NCBI GenBank assembly: GCA_018062105.1
Contig: JAGOSV010000020.1
Span: 1-38,163, forward strand
Direction: 5' to 3'
From: Sterolibacterium sp.
Lineage (GTDB): Bacteria > Pseudomonadota > Gammaproteobacteria > Burkholderiales > Rhodocyclaceae
Length of the DNA: 38,163 nucleotides
Of the stretch, positions 9,701 to 17,900 are shown in pieces. The notes below the pieces were generated by a model. The model did no database searches and was not told the DNA's origin. It saw only the letters and a list, made by a program, of their open reading frames with translations. The position numbers were made by a program, and so were the translations under genes. Within the stretch, counting starts at the first letter, position 1, and each line of letters starts with the position of its first letter.

Positions 9701-10479
9701 TCCGCGACATCCAGGCTCAGCCGCGCAAGATCATCACCGCGCCGACCTGGTCGGGGATCGAGTCGGAAACGGTGTCCTACACCGCCGGTTACACCAACAT
9801 CCATGAGCACATCCCGTTCCGCACCCTGACCGGTCGTGCCCAGTTTTATCAGGATCATGAATGGATGCTGGACTTCGGTGAGGGCTTCTGTGCCTTCCGT
9901 CCGGGGCTGGACATGAAGGCCGTGGAAGCCGCGCCCGCTTCGGTCAAGGCCAAGCCGCACCTGGTGCTCAACTGGATCACGCCGCACTCCAAGTGGGGCA
10001 TCCACTCGACCTACCAGGACAACCTGCGCATGCTGAATCTTTTCCGTGGCGGCCCGTACTTCTGGATCGCCGAGGATGATGCCAAGAGTATCGGTCTGGA
10101 AGACAACGACTGGGTCGAGGCGGTCAATGGCAACGGTGCGACGGTGGCCCGTGTCGTCGTCTCGCAGCGTGTCCCCAGGGGGATGGCTATGATGTATCAC
10201 GCTCAGGAAAAGATCGTGAACGTCCCGGGTTCACCCACCACCGGCAAGCGCGGCGGCATCCTCAACTCCGTGACGCGCGTCGTGGTCAAGCCGACCAATA
10301 TGGTCGGCGGCTATGCCCAGCTCGCGTATGGCTTCAACTACTACGGAACGGTCGGTACGCAGCGTGATGAGTTCGTTGTTGTGCACAAGATCGAGGACAA
10401 GGATGTGGATTGGCTCGAACGTCCGCTGACGCCGGAGCGCGAAGGCAAGCGCAACCCGCCTGGCGTCGGCCCGCGCTAA
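6727..10479 (+). CDS. narG: Respiratory nitrate reductase alpha subunit, molybdopterin catalytic chain
   Basis: A 1250-residue membrane-bound nitrate reductase catalytic subunit; the E. coli protein is of similar length (1247). It reduces nitrate to nitrite at a bis-MGD molybdenum centre on the cytoplasmic side. The FS0 iron-sulphur ligands are visible as His50, Cys54, Cys58 (HGVNCTGGC) and Cys93 (RGCQRG), one position beyond E. coli His49/Cys53/57/92. The molybdenum-ligating aspartate is Asp223 in FYDWYCDLPAASPQTWGEQT, matching E. coli Asp222. No twin-arginine export signal is seen, so it is the cytoplasm-facing Nar type and not Nap. The ATG follows GAGGAG at 6712-6717. It is 109 bases from narK2 and 109 bases from narH. 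Confidence 0.98.
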   Translation: MSHFLDRLKFFERVQSTFSGGHGVVTNEDRKWEDSYRNRWRHDKVVRSTHGVNCTGGCSWKIFVKSGLVAFEMQQTDYPRTRDDLPNHEPRGCQRGASFSWYLYSPHRIKYPLVRGRLLDLYRAERSSGKDPVEAWEAIQSDPAKRIQYTAVRGLGGFVRTNWEEVTEISAAANVYTIKKWGPDRIYGFSPIPAMSMLSYAAGSRYLSLIGGACGSFYDWYCDLPAASPQTWGEQTDVPEAADWYNSTYLIICGANLPMTRTPDAHFATEVRYKGAKVVSMAPDYAEFVKFADLWMPVKQGTDAAAFLAMGHVALKEFFIKKQDAYFQEYARKYTDLPMQVLLRKTGEGYASDRTLRASDFDGNLGEANNPEWKTIVYDEKSKSFVAPNGSVGFRWGEDGKWNLLPKNAANQQEILAELTCIDGKDEVVSVGFPHFNAGEPGLLYRNVPARKIKLASGEEALVSSVFDLQVAQYGIDRGLGGGNVSDSYDDDKVAYTPAWAEKVTNVKRADLIRTGREFAENASKTKGKSMVIMGAAINHWYHNDLSYRAIMNLLHMCGCVGQTGGGWAHYVGQEKLRPQAGWAPIAFATDWHRPPRHMNSTTFWYFQTDQWRYEKVSADGLLADNAKGKYKGYQLADYNVVSQRLGWLPSAPHFNKNPIDVVTEAEKAGATDEAAVAKYMIDQLKSGKLAFASEDIDAPENFVRNLFVWRSNLLGSSAKGHEYFLKHLIGAQNGVLQEGVEGRACKEIKWHENGPTAKLDLMVDINFRLNSTGAYSDIVLPTATWYEKHDLNTTDMHPFVHPLSEAVSPGWESKSDWQIFQNIARAFSKLAEKHLGTKKDVVALPMQHDSQFELAQAVGVKDWKRGECEPIPGKTLPLLKVVTRDYPNTLKKFQAIGPLLNKLGNNVKGIDWNTDQELNELKSLNGEILEEGITKGMPSIAADIAACEAVLRMAPETNGEVAHKSWSALSVKTGIDHHHLYAGRHEDKITFRDIQAQPRKIITAPTWSGIESETVSYTAGYTNIHEHIPFRTLTGRAQFYQDHEWMLDFGEGFCAFRPGLDMKAVEAAPASVKAKPHLVLNWITPHSKWGIHSTYQDNLRMLNLFRGGPYFWIAEDDAKSIGLEDNDWVEAVNGNGATVARVVVSQRVPRGMAMMYHAQEKIVNVPGSPTTGKRGGILNSVTRVVVKPTNMVGGYAQLAYGFNYYGTVGTQRDEFVVVHKIEDKDVDWLERPLTPEREGKRNPPGVGPR

Positions 10480-10529
10480 GATCGATGAGACGAGGGGAGG
10501 GCGGCTTGCCTGCTCTCCCTGATGAATTC

Positions 10530-10571
10530 AGAACACCGAATACTGAACACTGAACACCGAACACCGAACAT
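10530..10571 (+). repeat. Heptanucleotide tandem repeat in the narG-narH gap
   Basis: Six consecutive 7-base units of the form YGAAYAC (AGAACAC, CGAATAC, TGAACAC, TGAACAC, CGAACAC, CGAACAT) fill the stretch just before the narH Shine-Dalgarno (GTAAGGAG). A heptamer array changes spacing in steps not divisible by three but lies outside coding sequence. Similar GAACACCGAATACT-like strings occur as intergenic filler in other genomes, so function is uncertain. Confidence 0.8.
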
Positions 10572-10588
10572 TCCGTAAGGAGAAACGC

Positions 10589-12136
10589 ATGAAAGTTCGC
10601 GCACAATTCGCCCTTGTCTTCAACCTCGACAAGTGCATTGGCTGTCACACCTGCTCCGTGACGTGTAAAAACGTCTGGACCAACCGCAAGGGCGTGGAAT
10701 ACGCCTGGTTCAACAACGTCGAATCCAAGCCCGGCATCGGTTACCCGAAGCAATGGGAAAACCAGGAAGTCTGGAAGGGTGGCTGGGAGCTGGTCGACGG
10801 CAAGCTGCAGCTCAAGTCCGGCAGCAAGCTCTCCCGCCTGCTCAATATCTTCGCCAATCCGGACATGCCGGAGATCGACGATTACTACGAGCCCTTCACT
10901 TTCGACTACGCCCACCTGCAGAACGCGCCGCTGTCCGAAGCCGCACCGACGGCACGTCCTGTCTCGCAGATCACCGGCGAAAAGATGGACAAGATCACCT
11001 GGGGCCCGAACTGGGAAGACGATCTGGCCGGCGAGTACGACAAGCGCGCCAAGGACGTCAATATGAAGAACATGGAGAAGGAGATTTACTCGAAGTTCGA
11101 GAATACCTTCCACATGTATCTGCCGCGCATGTGCAACCACTGTCTGAACCCCGCTTGTGTGGCCGCCTGTCCATCCGGCTCGATCTACAAGCGCGAAGAA
11201 GACGGCATCGTCCTGGTCGACCAGGACAAGTGCCGTGGCTGGCGTCAGTGTGTTTCGTCCTGCCCGTACAAGAAGGTGTATTACAACTGGGAATCGGGCA
11301 AGGCCGAGAAGTGCATCGGCTGCTACCCGCGTGTCGAATCCGGCATGCCGACCATCTGTTCCGAGTCCTGCGTCGGCCGCATCCGTTACAACGGCATCAT
11401 GCTGTATGACGCCGACAGGATCGAGGAGCTGGCCTCGCTGCCTAACGAGCAGGATCTCTACGAAGCGCATCGCAGCATCTTCCTCGACCCGAACGATCCG
11501 CAAGTCATCAAGGCCGCGCGTCGTGATGGTGTGCCGGAGGACTGGATCGAAGCTGCCCGCAAGTCGCCCATCTGGAAGATGGCGATGGAATGGAAGATCG
11601 CCTTCCCGATGCACCCCGAGTTCCGCACCTTGCCGATGGTCTGGTATGTGCCACCGCTCTCGCCGGTGCAGTCCGCGATCGACCAGGGGCAGCTGCCGAC
11701 CGAAGCCGATGGTGTGATTCCCCGCGCCGACGCGCTGCGCTTCCCGCTGCAATACCTGGCCAGCCTGCTGACCGCCGGCAAGGAACAGCCGGTGTTCGAC
11801 GCCATTGCCAAGATGATGGCCATGCGCTCTTACCAGCGTTCGGTGCACGTCGACGGCAAGGCTGACACGACCGCGCTGAAGAAGGTGGGGCTGACCGAGC
11901 AGCAGGCCAAGGACATGTACAAGCTGATGGCCATCGCCAACTACGAAGACCGTTTCGTCATTCCGACCGGCCATGCCGAATTGACCGAGGACGACTTCTA
12001 CGGCTTCCAGGGTCAGAACGGCTTCACCTTCGGTAATGATTCCTCGGCCGGCATCAGCGGCAACTCGCTGTTCCCCGAGCGCCGCAAGGGTACGGTTGAG
12101 TCGCGCGAGCCGGCACCGTCTGCCGACGAACGTTAA
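10589..12136 (+). CDS. narH: Respiratory nitrate reductase beta subunit, iron-sulphur electron transfer chain
   Basis: A 515-residue protein carrying electrons from NarI haem to NarG through one [3Fe-4S] and three [4Fe-4S] clusters. The first cysteine cluster is Cys16, 19, 22 and 26 (CIGCHTCSVTC). A second begins with MCNHCLNPACVAACP around residue 184. A third motif, CRGWRQCVSSCP, has tryptophan in place of one cysteine, the hallmark of the [3Fe-4S] site in NarH. The set is completed by KCIGCYPRVESG. The ATG has AAGGAG at ideal spacing. narJ follows after 12 bases. The C-terminus (SREPAPSADER) is short and polar as usual. No sign of damage. Confidence 0.98.
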   Translation: MKVRAQFALVFNLDKCIGCHTCSVTCKNVWTNRKGVEYAWFNNVESKPGIGYPKQWENQEVWKGGWELVDGKLQLKSGSKLSRLLNIFANPDMPEIDDYYEPFTFDYAHLQNAPLSEAAPTARPVSQITGEKMDKITWGPNWEDDLAGEYDKRAKDVNMKNMEKEIYSKFENTFHMYLPRMCNHCLNPACVAACPSGSIYKREEDGIVLVDQDKCRGWRQCVSSCPYKKVYYNWESGKAEKCIGCYPRVESGMPTICSESCVGRIRYNGIMLYDADRIEELASLPNEQDLYEAHRSIFLDPNDPQVIKAARRDGVPEDWIEAARKSPIWKMAMEWKIAFPMHPEFRTLPMVWYVPPLSPVQSAIDQGQLPTEADGVIPRADALRFPLQYLASLLTAGKEQPVFDAIAKMMAMRSYQRSVHVDGKADTTALKKVGLTEQQAKDMYKLMAIANYEDRFVIPTGHAELTEDDFYGFQGQNGFTFGNDSSAGISGNSLFPERRKGTVESREPAPSADER

Positions 12137-12148
12137 TCGGAGGACACC

Positions 12149-12796
12149 ATGATGTTCTATCGCATCGTTTCATCACTGCTGGAATATCCCGATGTCGGAT
12201 TGCGTGCTGCCCTGCCTGAAATCCGGGCGGCCGCCATCGGCGCGGATGACCTGACACCGGAGGAGCGCACAACACTGCTGGCTTTCCTCGACAAGCTGGA
12301 GGCGCGCGTCACCCGCGAGCCGCTGGTGCTCGAGGAAGAGTATGTGCGTACCTTCGACATGGTGCCGGAACACAGCATGCACATGACGCACCACCTGATC
12401 GGCGAGGACAAGAATCGTGGTCCGGCGCTGATCGACCTGGGCGAGTATTACAAGGGGTATGGTTTCGAGCTCAATGCCGAGGCCAAGGAACTGCCGGACT
12501 ATCTGCCGCTGATGCTGGAGTTTGTCAGCCTGCTGGATGCGGAAGAGGCCAAGCTGTTCCTGTCGCGTTGGACCAAGGTGCTGCGCCAGCTGCGCGTCAA
12601 TCTGGAGGACGGCGGTAGCCCGTATGCCGACCTGATCCAGCTGGTCGAGCAGCGCAGCCAGCTCGTGGCCGCCCCGGATGACATGGTTGAGCCTGTGCCT
12701 GCCGTGAAAACTGATCCCTGCCTCGATGATGGCGATTTCGATCCGCCGGTGGACTGGAGCAGTCCGCCCAAGGTGGACCGCCCCCACACGCCCTGA
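12149..12796 (+). CDS. narJ: Nitrate reductase molybdenum cofactor assembly chaperone
   Basis: A 215-residue TorD/DmsD-family chaperone. It is not part of the final enzyme; it binds apo-NarG and promotes insertion of the molybdenum and FS0 centres before NarGH docks to NarI. Family features are the N-terminal helical core beginning FYRIVSSLLEYPD, the RTFDMVPEHSMHMTHHLIGE segment (His-rich loop, residues about 68-87) and DLGEYYKGYGFE. The C-terminal tail is acidic and proline-rich and ends in PKVDRPHTP, with low conservation expected. The first of two adjacent ATG codons lies seven bases after GGAGG, which supports this start. It is 12 bases after narH and 37 bases before narI, within the same operon. 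Confidence 0.95.
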   Translation: MMFYRIVSSLLEYPDVGLRAALPEIRAAAIGADDLTPEERTTLLAFLDKLEARVTREPLVLEEEYVRTFDMVPEHSMHMTHHLIGEDKNRGPALIDLGEYYKGYGFELNAEAKELPDYLPLMLEFVSLLDAEEAKLFLSRWTKVLRQLRVNLEDGGSPYADLIQLVEQRSQLVAAPDDMVEPVPAVKTDPCLDDGDFDPPVDWSSPPKVDRPHTP

Positions 12797-12833
12797 GCGC
12801 CACATCCTATAACGTACCATCACGGAGACATTC

Positions 12834-13538
12834 ATGGATAATTTCCTGCATAACTTCATCTTCGGCGTGTATCCCTACATCGCCACCACCGTGTTCCTGC
12901 TGGGTAGCTGGATCCGCTTCGATACGGAACAGTACACCTGGAAAAGCGACTCCAGCCAGCTGCTGTCCAAGAGTGGCATGCGTGCCGCCAGCAACCTGTT
13001 CCATTACGGCATCCTCGGCTTGTTTGGTGGTCATATCGTCGGTCTTCTGACGCCCCACGCCGTCTTTACTACCATCGGTCTGTCTGACCTCACTCACCAG
13101 TGGATCGCCATCACGGCGGGTGCGGTGTTCGGGACGGCTTGCCTGATCGGTGCCGTCATGCTCTGGCTGCGTCGCATGACCAACCCGCGTGTCCGTGCGG
13201 CCTCGCGCTGGATCGACATCAACATTCTCGGCTGGCTGGTACTGACCGTCGCCGCTGGCCTGTCGACGTTGCCCACATCGATCGGTCACGCCAATCATGG
13301 TGATGCTGCCGTGATGATCAATCTGGCCGACTGGGTACAGAGCATTCTTTATCTGCACCCGGATCCCAGCCTGGTGAAGAACGTCGATGCCGTCTACAAG
13401 TTCCACATGTTCCTCGGCATGTCGGTGTTCCTGTTCTTCCCCTTCACCCGTCTGGTGCATATCTGGAGTGCGCCCATCGGCTATCTCACCCGTGCCTATC
13501 AGGTCGTCCGTACCAAGCGTCGCACGGCAGTTCGCTGA
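12834..13538 (+). CDS. narI: Respiratory nitrate reductase gamma subunit, cytochrome b
   Basis: A 234-residue integral membrane subunit with five hydrophobic helices that oxidises quinol and anchors NarGH. The four haem b ligands can be placed at His57 and His67 (LFHYGILGLFGGHIVG) and His191 and His209 (FHMFLGMSVF...RLVHIWSAP), matching E. coli His56/66/187/205. The N-terminus lacks a cleavable signal, as usual. A good Shine-Dalgarno (ACGGAGA) precedes the ATG. It is the last gene of the operon; a strong intrinsic terminator begins 20 bases after the stop codon. Confidence 0.97.
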   Translation: MDNFLHNFIFGVYPYIATTVFLLGSWIRFDTEQYTWKSDSSQLLSKSGMRAASNLFHYGILGLFGGHIVGLLTPHAVFTTIGLSDLTHQWIAITAGAVFGTACLIGAVMLWLRRMTNPRVRAASRWIDINILGWLVLTVAAGLSTLPTSIGHANHGDAAVMINLADWVQSILYLHPDPSLVKNVDAVYKFHMFLGMSVFLFFPFTRLVHIWSAPIGYLTRAYQVVRTKRRTAVR

Positions 13539-13557
13539 TCCTTGCAGGATGAACCGG

Positions 13558-13597
13558 TCTGGCGCATGGAGTGAGGCTCCATGCGCCAGATTTTTTT
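13558..13597 (+). terminator. Rho-independent terminator of the nar operon
   Basis: A perfect 14-base-pair stem (13558-13571 with 13577-13590) with loop TGAGG is followed by seven T residues. This is the clearest intrinsic terminator in the window and marks the end of narK1K2GHJI. Confidence 0.95.
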
Positions 13598-13730
13598 GGC
13601 GGGCACTTCGGCGTTGGTCATCCCCTTGGCGTAACTGCGTATAAAACTTCCTGTATGCTCACCTCCTCGCCGGAGGCTGAAACTGTGGCCTTGAACCGGA
13701 GTCCTGTCCCTTTCCTTGCAAGGTAAAAAC

Positions 13731-14852
13731 ATGCAGCGTGTCGTCATCAGCGGTACGGGGATGTATGTTCCCCGCGAAGTCATCAGCAATCAGGAGTTGG
13801 TGGCCTCCTTCAATGAGTATGTGGCACGCGAGAATCAGCGCCATGCCGCAGCCATTGCGGCGGGCAGCATGGCGCCTCTGGCTGAGTCCAGCGTTGAATT
13901 CATCGAGAAGGCTTCCGGCATCCAGCGCCGCCATGTGCTCGACAAGGCCGGCATCCTCGATCCGCAGCGCATGCGCCCGCATTTTGCGCCGCGCGCCAAC
14001 GACGAGCTTTCGCTGATGGCCGAAATCGCCGTGGCAGCGGCGCAGGAAGCTCTGGCGCAGGCGGGCAGGCAGGCTGCCGATATCGATGCCGTGATCTGTG
14101 CGGCTGCCAACATGCAGCGCCCCTATCCGGCCATGGCGGTGGAAATCCAGCAGGCGCTGGGGGCAGGCGGTTACGGGTTTGACATGAACGTGGCCTGTTC
14201 GTCGGCTACCTTCGCCATCGAGCAGGCCGTCAATGCCGTGCGCTGTGGTACGGCGCGTACCGTGCTGGTGGTCAATCCGGAAATCACCTCGGCGCACCAT
14301 TGCTGGTACGACCGCGATTGTCATTTCATCTTTGGCGACATCTGCACAGCACTCGTCATCGAGCGGGCGGAGCATGCCCGTCCGGGGAGCTGGGAGGTGC
14401 TTGGCACGCGGCTGGCCACCCGGTATTCCAGCAATATCCGCAACAATGCCGGTTTCCTCAACCGTTGTGAGGACAGCGACCCGCAGGCACGCGACAAGCT
14501 GTTCGTGCAGGAGGGGCGCAAGGTATTCAAGGAAGTCTGCCCGATGGCGGCCGAACACATTGCCAGCCATCTGGCTCAGCTGGCACTGGCGCCGGCCAGC
14601 GATGTGCGGCGTTACTGGCTGCATCAGGCCAACCTGTCGATGAACCAGCTGATCGCCCGCAAGCTGCTCGAACGCGATGCCACGGCAGATGAGGCGCCGG
14701 TGATCCTCGACGAATATGCCAACACCGCCTCGGCCGGTTCCATCATCGCCTTTCACCTGCATCGTGCCGATCTGGCAGCGGGGGATGTCGGCGTGCTCTG
14801 TTCGTTTGGGGCGGGCTATTCCATCGGCAGCGTGGTGGTGCGGAAATGGTAA
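13731..14852 (+). CDS. Beta-ketoacyl-ACP synthase III family protein (FabH-like)
   Basis: A 373-residue thiolase-fold condensing enzyme. The catalytic triad is Cys156 (NVACSSATF), His298 (WLHQANLSMN) and Asn331 (EYANTASAGS), as in FabH, which condenses an acyl-CoA with malonyl-ACP. It is about 55 residues longer than classical FabH (about 317). The additional length is partly an insertion after the first strand (residues about 30-60), as in the larger FabH-like paralogues. It is therefore probably not the housekeeping FabH; the acyl substrate cannot be told from sequence. I chose ATG 13731 (AAGG seven bases upstream) over an in-frame TTG at 13716. It stands alone between the nar terminator and the SNF2 gene, with no fab operon partners. 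Confidence 0.85.
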   Translation: MQRVVISGTGMYVPREVISNQELVASFNEYVARENQRHAAAIAAGSMAPLAESSVEFIEKASGIQRRHVLDKAGILDPQRMRPHFAPRANDELSLMAEIAVAAAQEALAQAGRQAADIDAVICAAANMQRPYPAMAVEIQQALGAGGYGFDMNVACSSATFAIEQAVNAVRCGTARTVLVVNPEITSAHHCWYDRDCHFIFGDICTALVIERAEHARPGSWEVLGTRLATRYSSNIRNNAGFLNRCEDSDPQARDKLFVQEGRKVFKEVCPMAAEHIASHLAQLALAPASDVRRYWLHQANLSMNQLIARKLLERDATADEAPVILDEYANTASAGSIIAFHLHRADLAAGDVGVLCSFGAGYSIGSVVVRKW

Positions 14853-14974
14853 CTGGCAATCTGTAACCGCCCGCCTGGATGCCAATTATTTGGCAGTGCG
14901 TGCCGTGGAACGGGACGGCGGGCGGTGGAGTCTGGTAATCTTGGCGGTTTCGTCGGCAACCTTGGACAGACAAG

Positions 14975-17900
14975 ATGACGGACGATGTCCGACGCCTGCA
15001 ACTGAGCTTCGATGAGCATTTTCAGCCGTTCCTGGCGCAGCGTGGTCACGCCCTGGCGGGTGAGGGTGGTGCTCATGTCGAGCGCATCCGCAATGCGCCG
15101 GGCAAGCTGCGTATCCAGGGCCATTGTCTGGGCAGCCGGGGCAAAAAGTTCCAGCAGGATATACAGCTCAGCCACAACAGCAAACGGATTACTCACGTCA
15201 CTGGTGCCTGTTCCTGCCCGGACGGGCTCAATTGCGAACATGTGGCTGCCGTACTGGCGTGCTGGCAAAACGAGCGCTCCAGTGCCGCAGCCACCGTGCT
15301 GGCCGCCGGCGGGGCACAGATGGCATCGGGTGAGACGCTCGGCTGGCTGCAAGGACTGGAGCAGCTGGGGCAGCCCGCAGCATCGGTCGGAGCGGTCGGA
15401 GCGGTCGAAGAGGGCGTGCGCCCGGCGGCCGTGGTCGAGATCCGCTATGTGCTGAATGCGGCAGACAGCTGCCTGACGCTCTACAAAACCCGTTTGCTGA
15501 AGGATGGCTCGCAAGGCAGGCCGGAGTTGCTGCGCCCCGATCTGCATCAGCTGACCTGGGGCAACGTGCCGGCCTGGTTCAAGCCTGAGGACATGCCCAT
15601 CCTGCGCCTGTTCCTGGCCTTGCAGGACAGCATCGTTTTTGCCCAGGATGCGTCGCAGCCGCTACGTGATGAGGAGGGCGCGCAGTTGCTGCGCCTGGCC
15701 TTGCGTACTGGCCGCCTGCATCTGGATTCTCTTGACCGGCCCGTGCTGCACCAGGGGCCGGGCTGTCGGGCGGTGCTGGTCTGGCAGACACAGGAAGATG
15801 GCCGGCAGAAGCTGCGTGCGCAGTTGCCGGAGGATCAGGGTCAGGTGCATGTCTTGCTGCCTACCTGGCCGGTCTGGTACGTGAATGCGGCCGGGCAGAC
15901 GATTGGTCCGGTCGAGTTTGACCTACCGGAAGACATGGTGCGCCGCCTGCTGGCGGCGCCGCCGCTGGACGAGATCGATGCGCTGCTGGTGCGTCTGCGG
16001 CTGGCCGAGCTGGGCGCGCGCTACCAGCTCGAGCTGCCCTTGCCCGAGGCGACACCTCCCGAACAGGCCACCGGCAAACCGCTGGCCATCCTGCGCCTGC
16101 AGGCAGTACGCCTGCGTTTGCCGCCGCTGGGGGCGGAGGCACGGCAGGGTGCGGCCACCTTGTGGTTCGAGTATCCGGGGCTGGCGCGGACACCAGCCGT
16201 GGAACCGCCGCCACCGCTGCTGCGCGGTGAGCGTCAGCGTGATGGTGCCGTGGTGACGGTGATGCGTGACCAGGATGCGGAGTCTGTCGTCTGGTCACTG
16301 CTGCATGCCCATGGGCTGGAGAGTTATCAGCGGCGTTTGCCCCGTACCGAACGTCTGACGCACGATGCGGCGACGGATTATCTGATGCCGGCCATGCCGG
16401 ATGCGGCGGGCTGGCTGCTGTTTCTCGAATTGTCGCGGCCGGCGCTGGCGCAGGCCGGCGTGCTACTTGAAATCAGTGACGATTTCCCGTTTCAGGCGGC
16501 CGAGGCGGAAGACTGGTTTGTCGAAGTGCTGGAAGATGATCTGGCCGACAACAGCGAGTGGTTCAATCTCGATCTGGGTGTCATCATCGAAGGCAAGCGG
16601 GTCAGCCTGGTCGAGCCGTTGGCACGCCTGATTGCCCAGCGCCCTCTGCTGCTGGAGGAGTTGCGCCGGCTGGATGATGAGGAGCGGGTACCGCTGCCGC
16701 TGGATGATCGTCGCATTCTGCCCGTGCCGGCGCGACGCTTGCGTCTGTGGCTGGGGCCGTTGCTGGAGTTTGCCGGCGAAGGGGGTGCGCCACGTCTGTC
16801 GCGGCTCAACGCGGGCAGTCTGTGCGAGCTGGAGACCTTGCCCGGACGCTGGTTTGGTGGCGAGAAGCTGCGTCTGTTGGGGCAGCGTCTGCGCAACTTT
16901 ACGGGGATCGAACAAAGTCTGCCGGCGGCAGGCTTCAAGGCAACGCTGCGTGGCTATCAGCAGGCCGGCCTCGACTGGCTGCAATTCTTGCGCGCCTATG
17001 ACTTGTCCGGCATCCTGGCCGATGACATGGGGCTGGGCAAGACCATCCAGACGCTGGCGCACCTGCATCTGGAGAAGGCCAGCGGTCGCGCCAACCTGCC
17101 GAGCATGATCGTCATGCCGACCAGTCTGATTACCAACTGGTGCAGCGAGGCGGAGCGTTTTGCGCCTGATCTCGCGGTGCTGACCCTGCATGGCCCCGGG
17201 CGTTCTGCGCATTTTTCGGATATCGCCCGGGCGGATGTCATCTTCACGACCTACCCTTTGTTGGTGCGCGATCAGGAAGTATTGCTGCAGCAGGAGTTTC
17301 ATCTGCTGGTGCTGGATGAGGCGCAATTCATCAAGAACCCCAAGGCACACGCTCACCGCGTGGCGCGGCAGCTGAAGGCGCGTCATCGCCTGTCGCTGAC
17401 CGGAACACCGCTGGAAAATCATCTGGGCGAGCTCTGGGCACAGTACAACTTCCTGATGCCCGGCCTGCTGGGGGATGTGCGTCGTTTCGCAGCCGCCTTC
17501 CGCACGCCGATCGAGAAACAAAATGATGCCGAGCGTCGCCAGCAACTGGCCGAGCGGGTGCGTCCGTTCCTGTTGCGTCGCACCAAGGAACAGGTGCTGG
17601 CCGAATTGCCGCCGAAGACCGAAGTGGTGCGCTGGGTCGAGCTGACCGGCGAGCAGCGTGACATGTATGAATCGTTGCGCCTCATCTTCGATCGCAAGCT
17701 GCGCCAGGTGCTGGCCACTCGTGGCGTGGGGCAAAGCCAGATCATGATTCTCGATGCGCTGCTCAAGCTGCGCCAGGTATGTTGTGATCCGCGTCTGGTC
17801 AAGCTGTCGACAGCATCTACTGTGGCTTCGCCGGCCTTCAATCTGCCGACGGGCGAGATTGGCGACCCGTCCACTTCGGCCAAGCTGGGCCTGCTGATGG

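Noticed and set aside
7972-10200. Long minus-strand open frame of 742 codons opposite narG
   Set aside because: It is a shadow of the GC-rich narG gene; composition is Val/Leu/Asp/Gly/His-rich with no motif, and NarG is unmistakable on the other strand.
10334-11974. Minus-strand frame containing CSVFGVQCSVFGV repeats
   Set aside because: The repeats are just the antisense reading of the heptamer array between narG and narH; the rest is a narH shadow.
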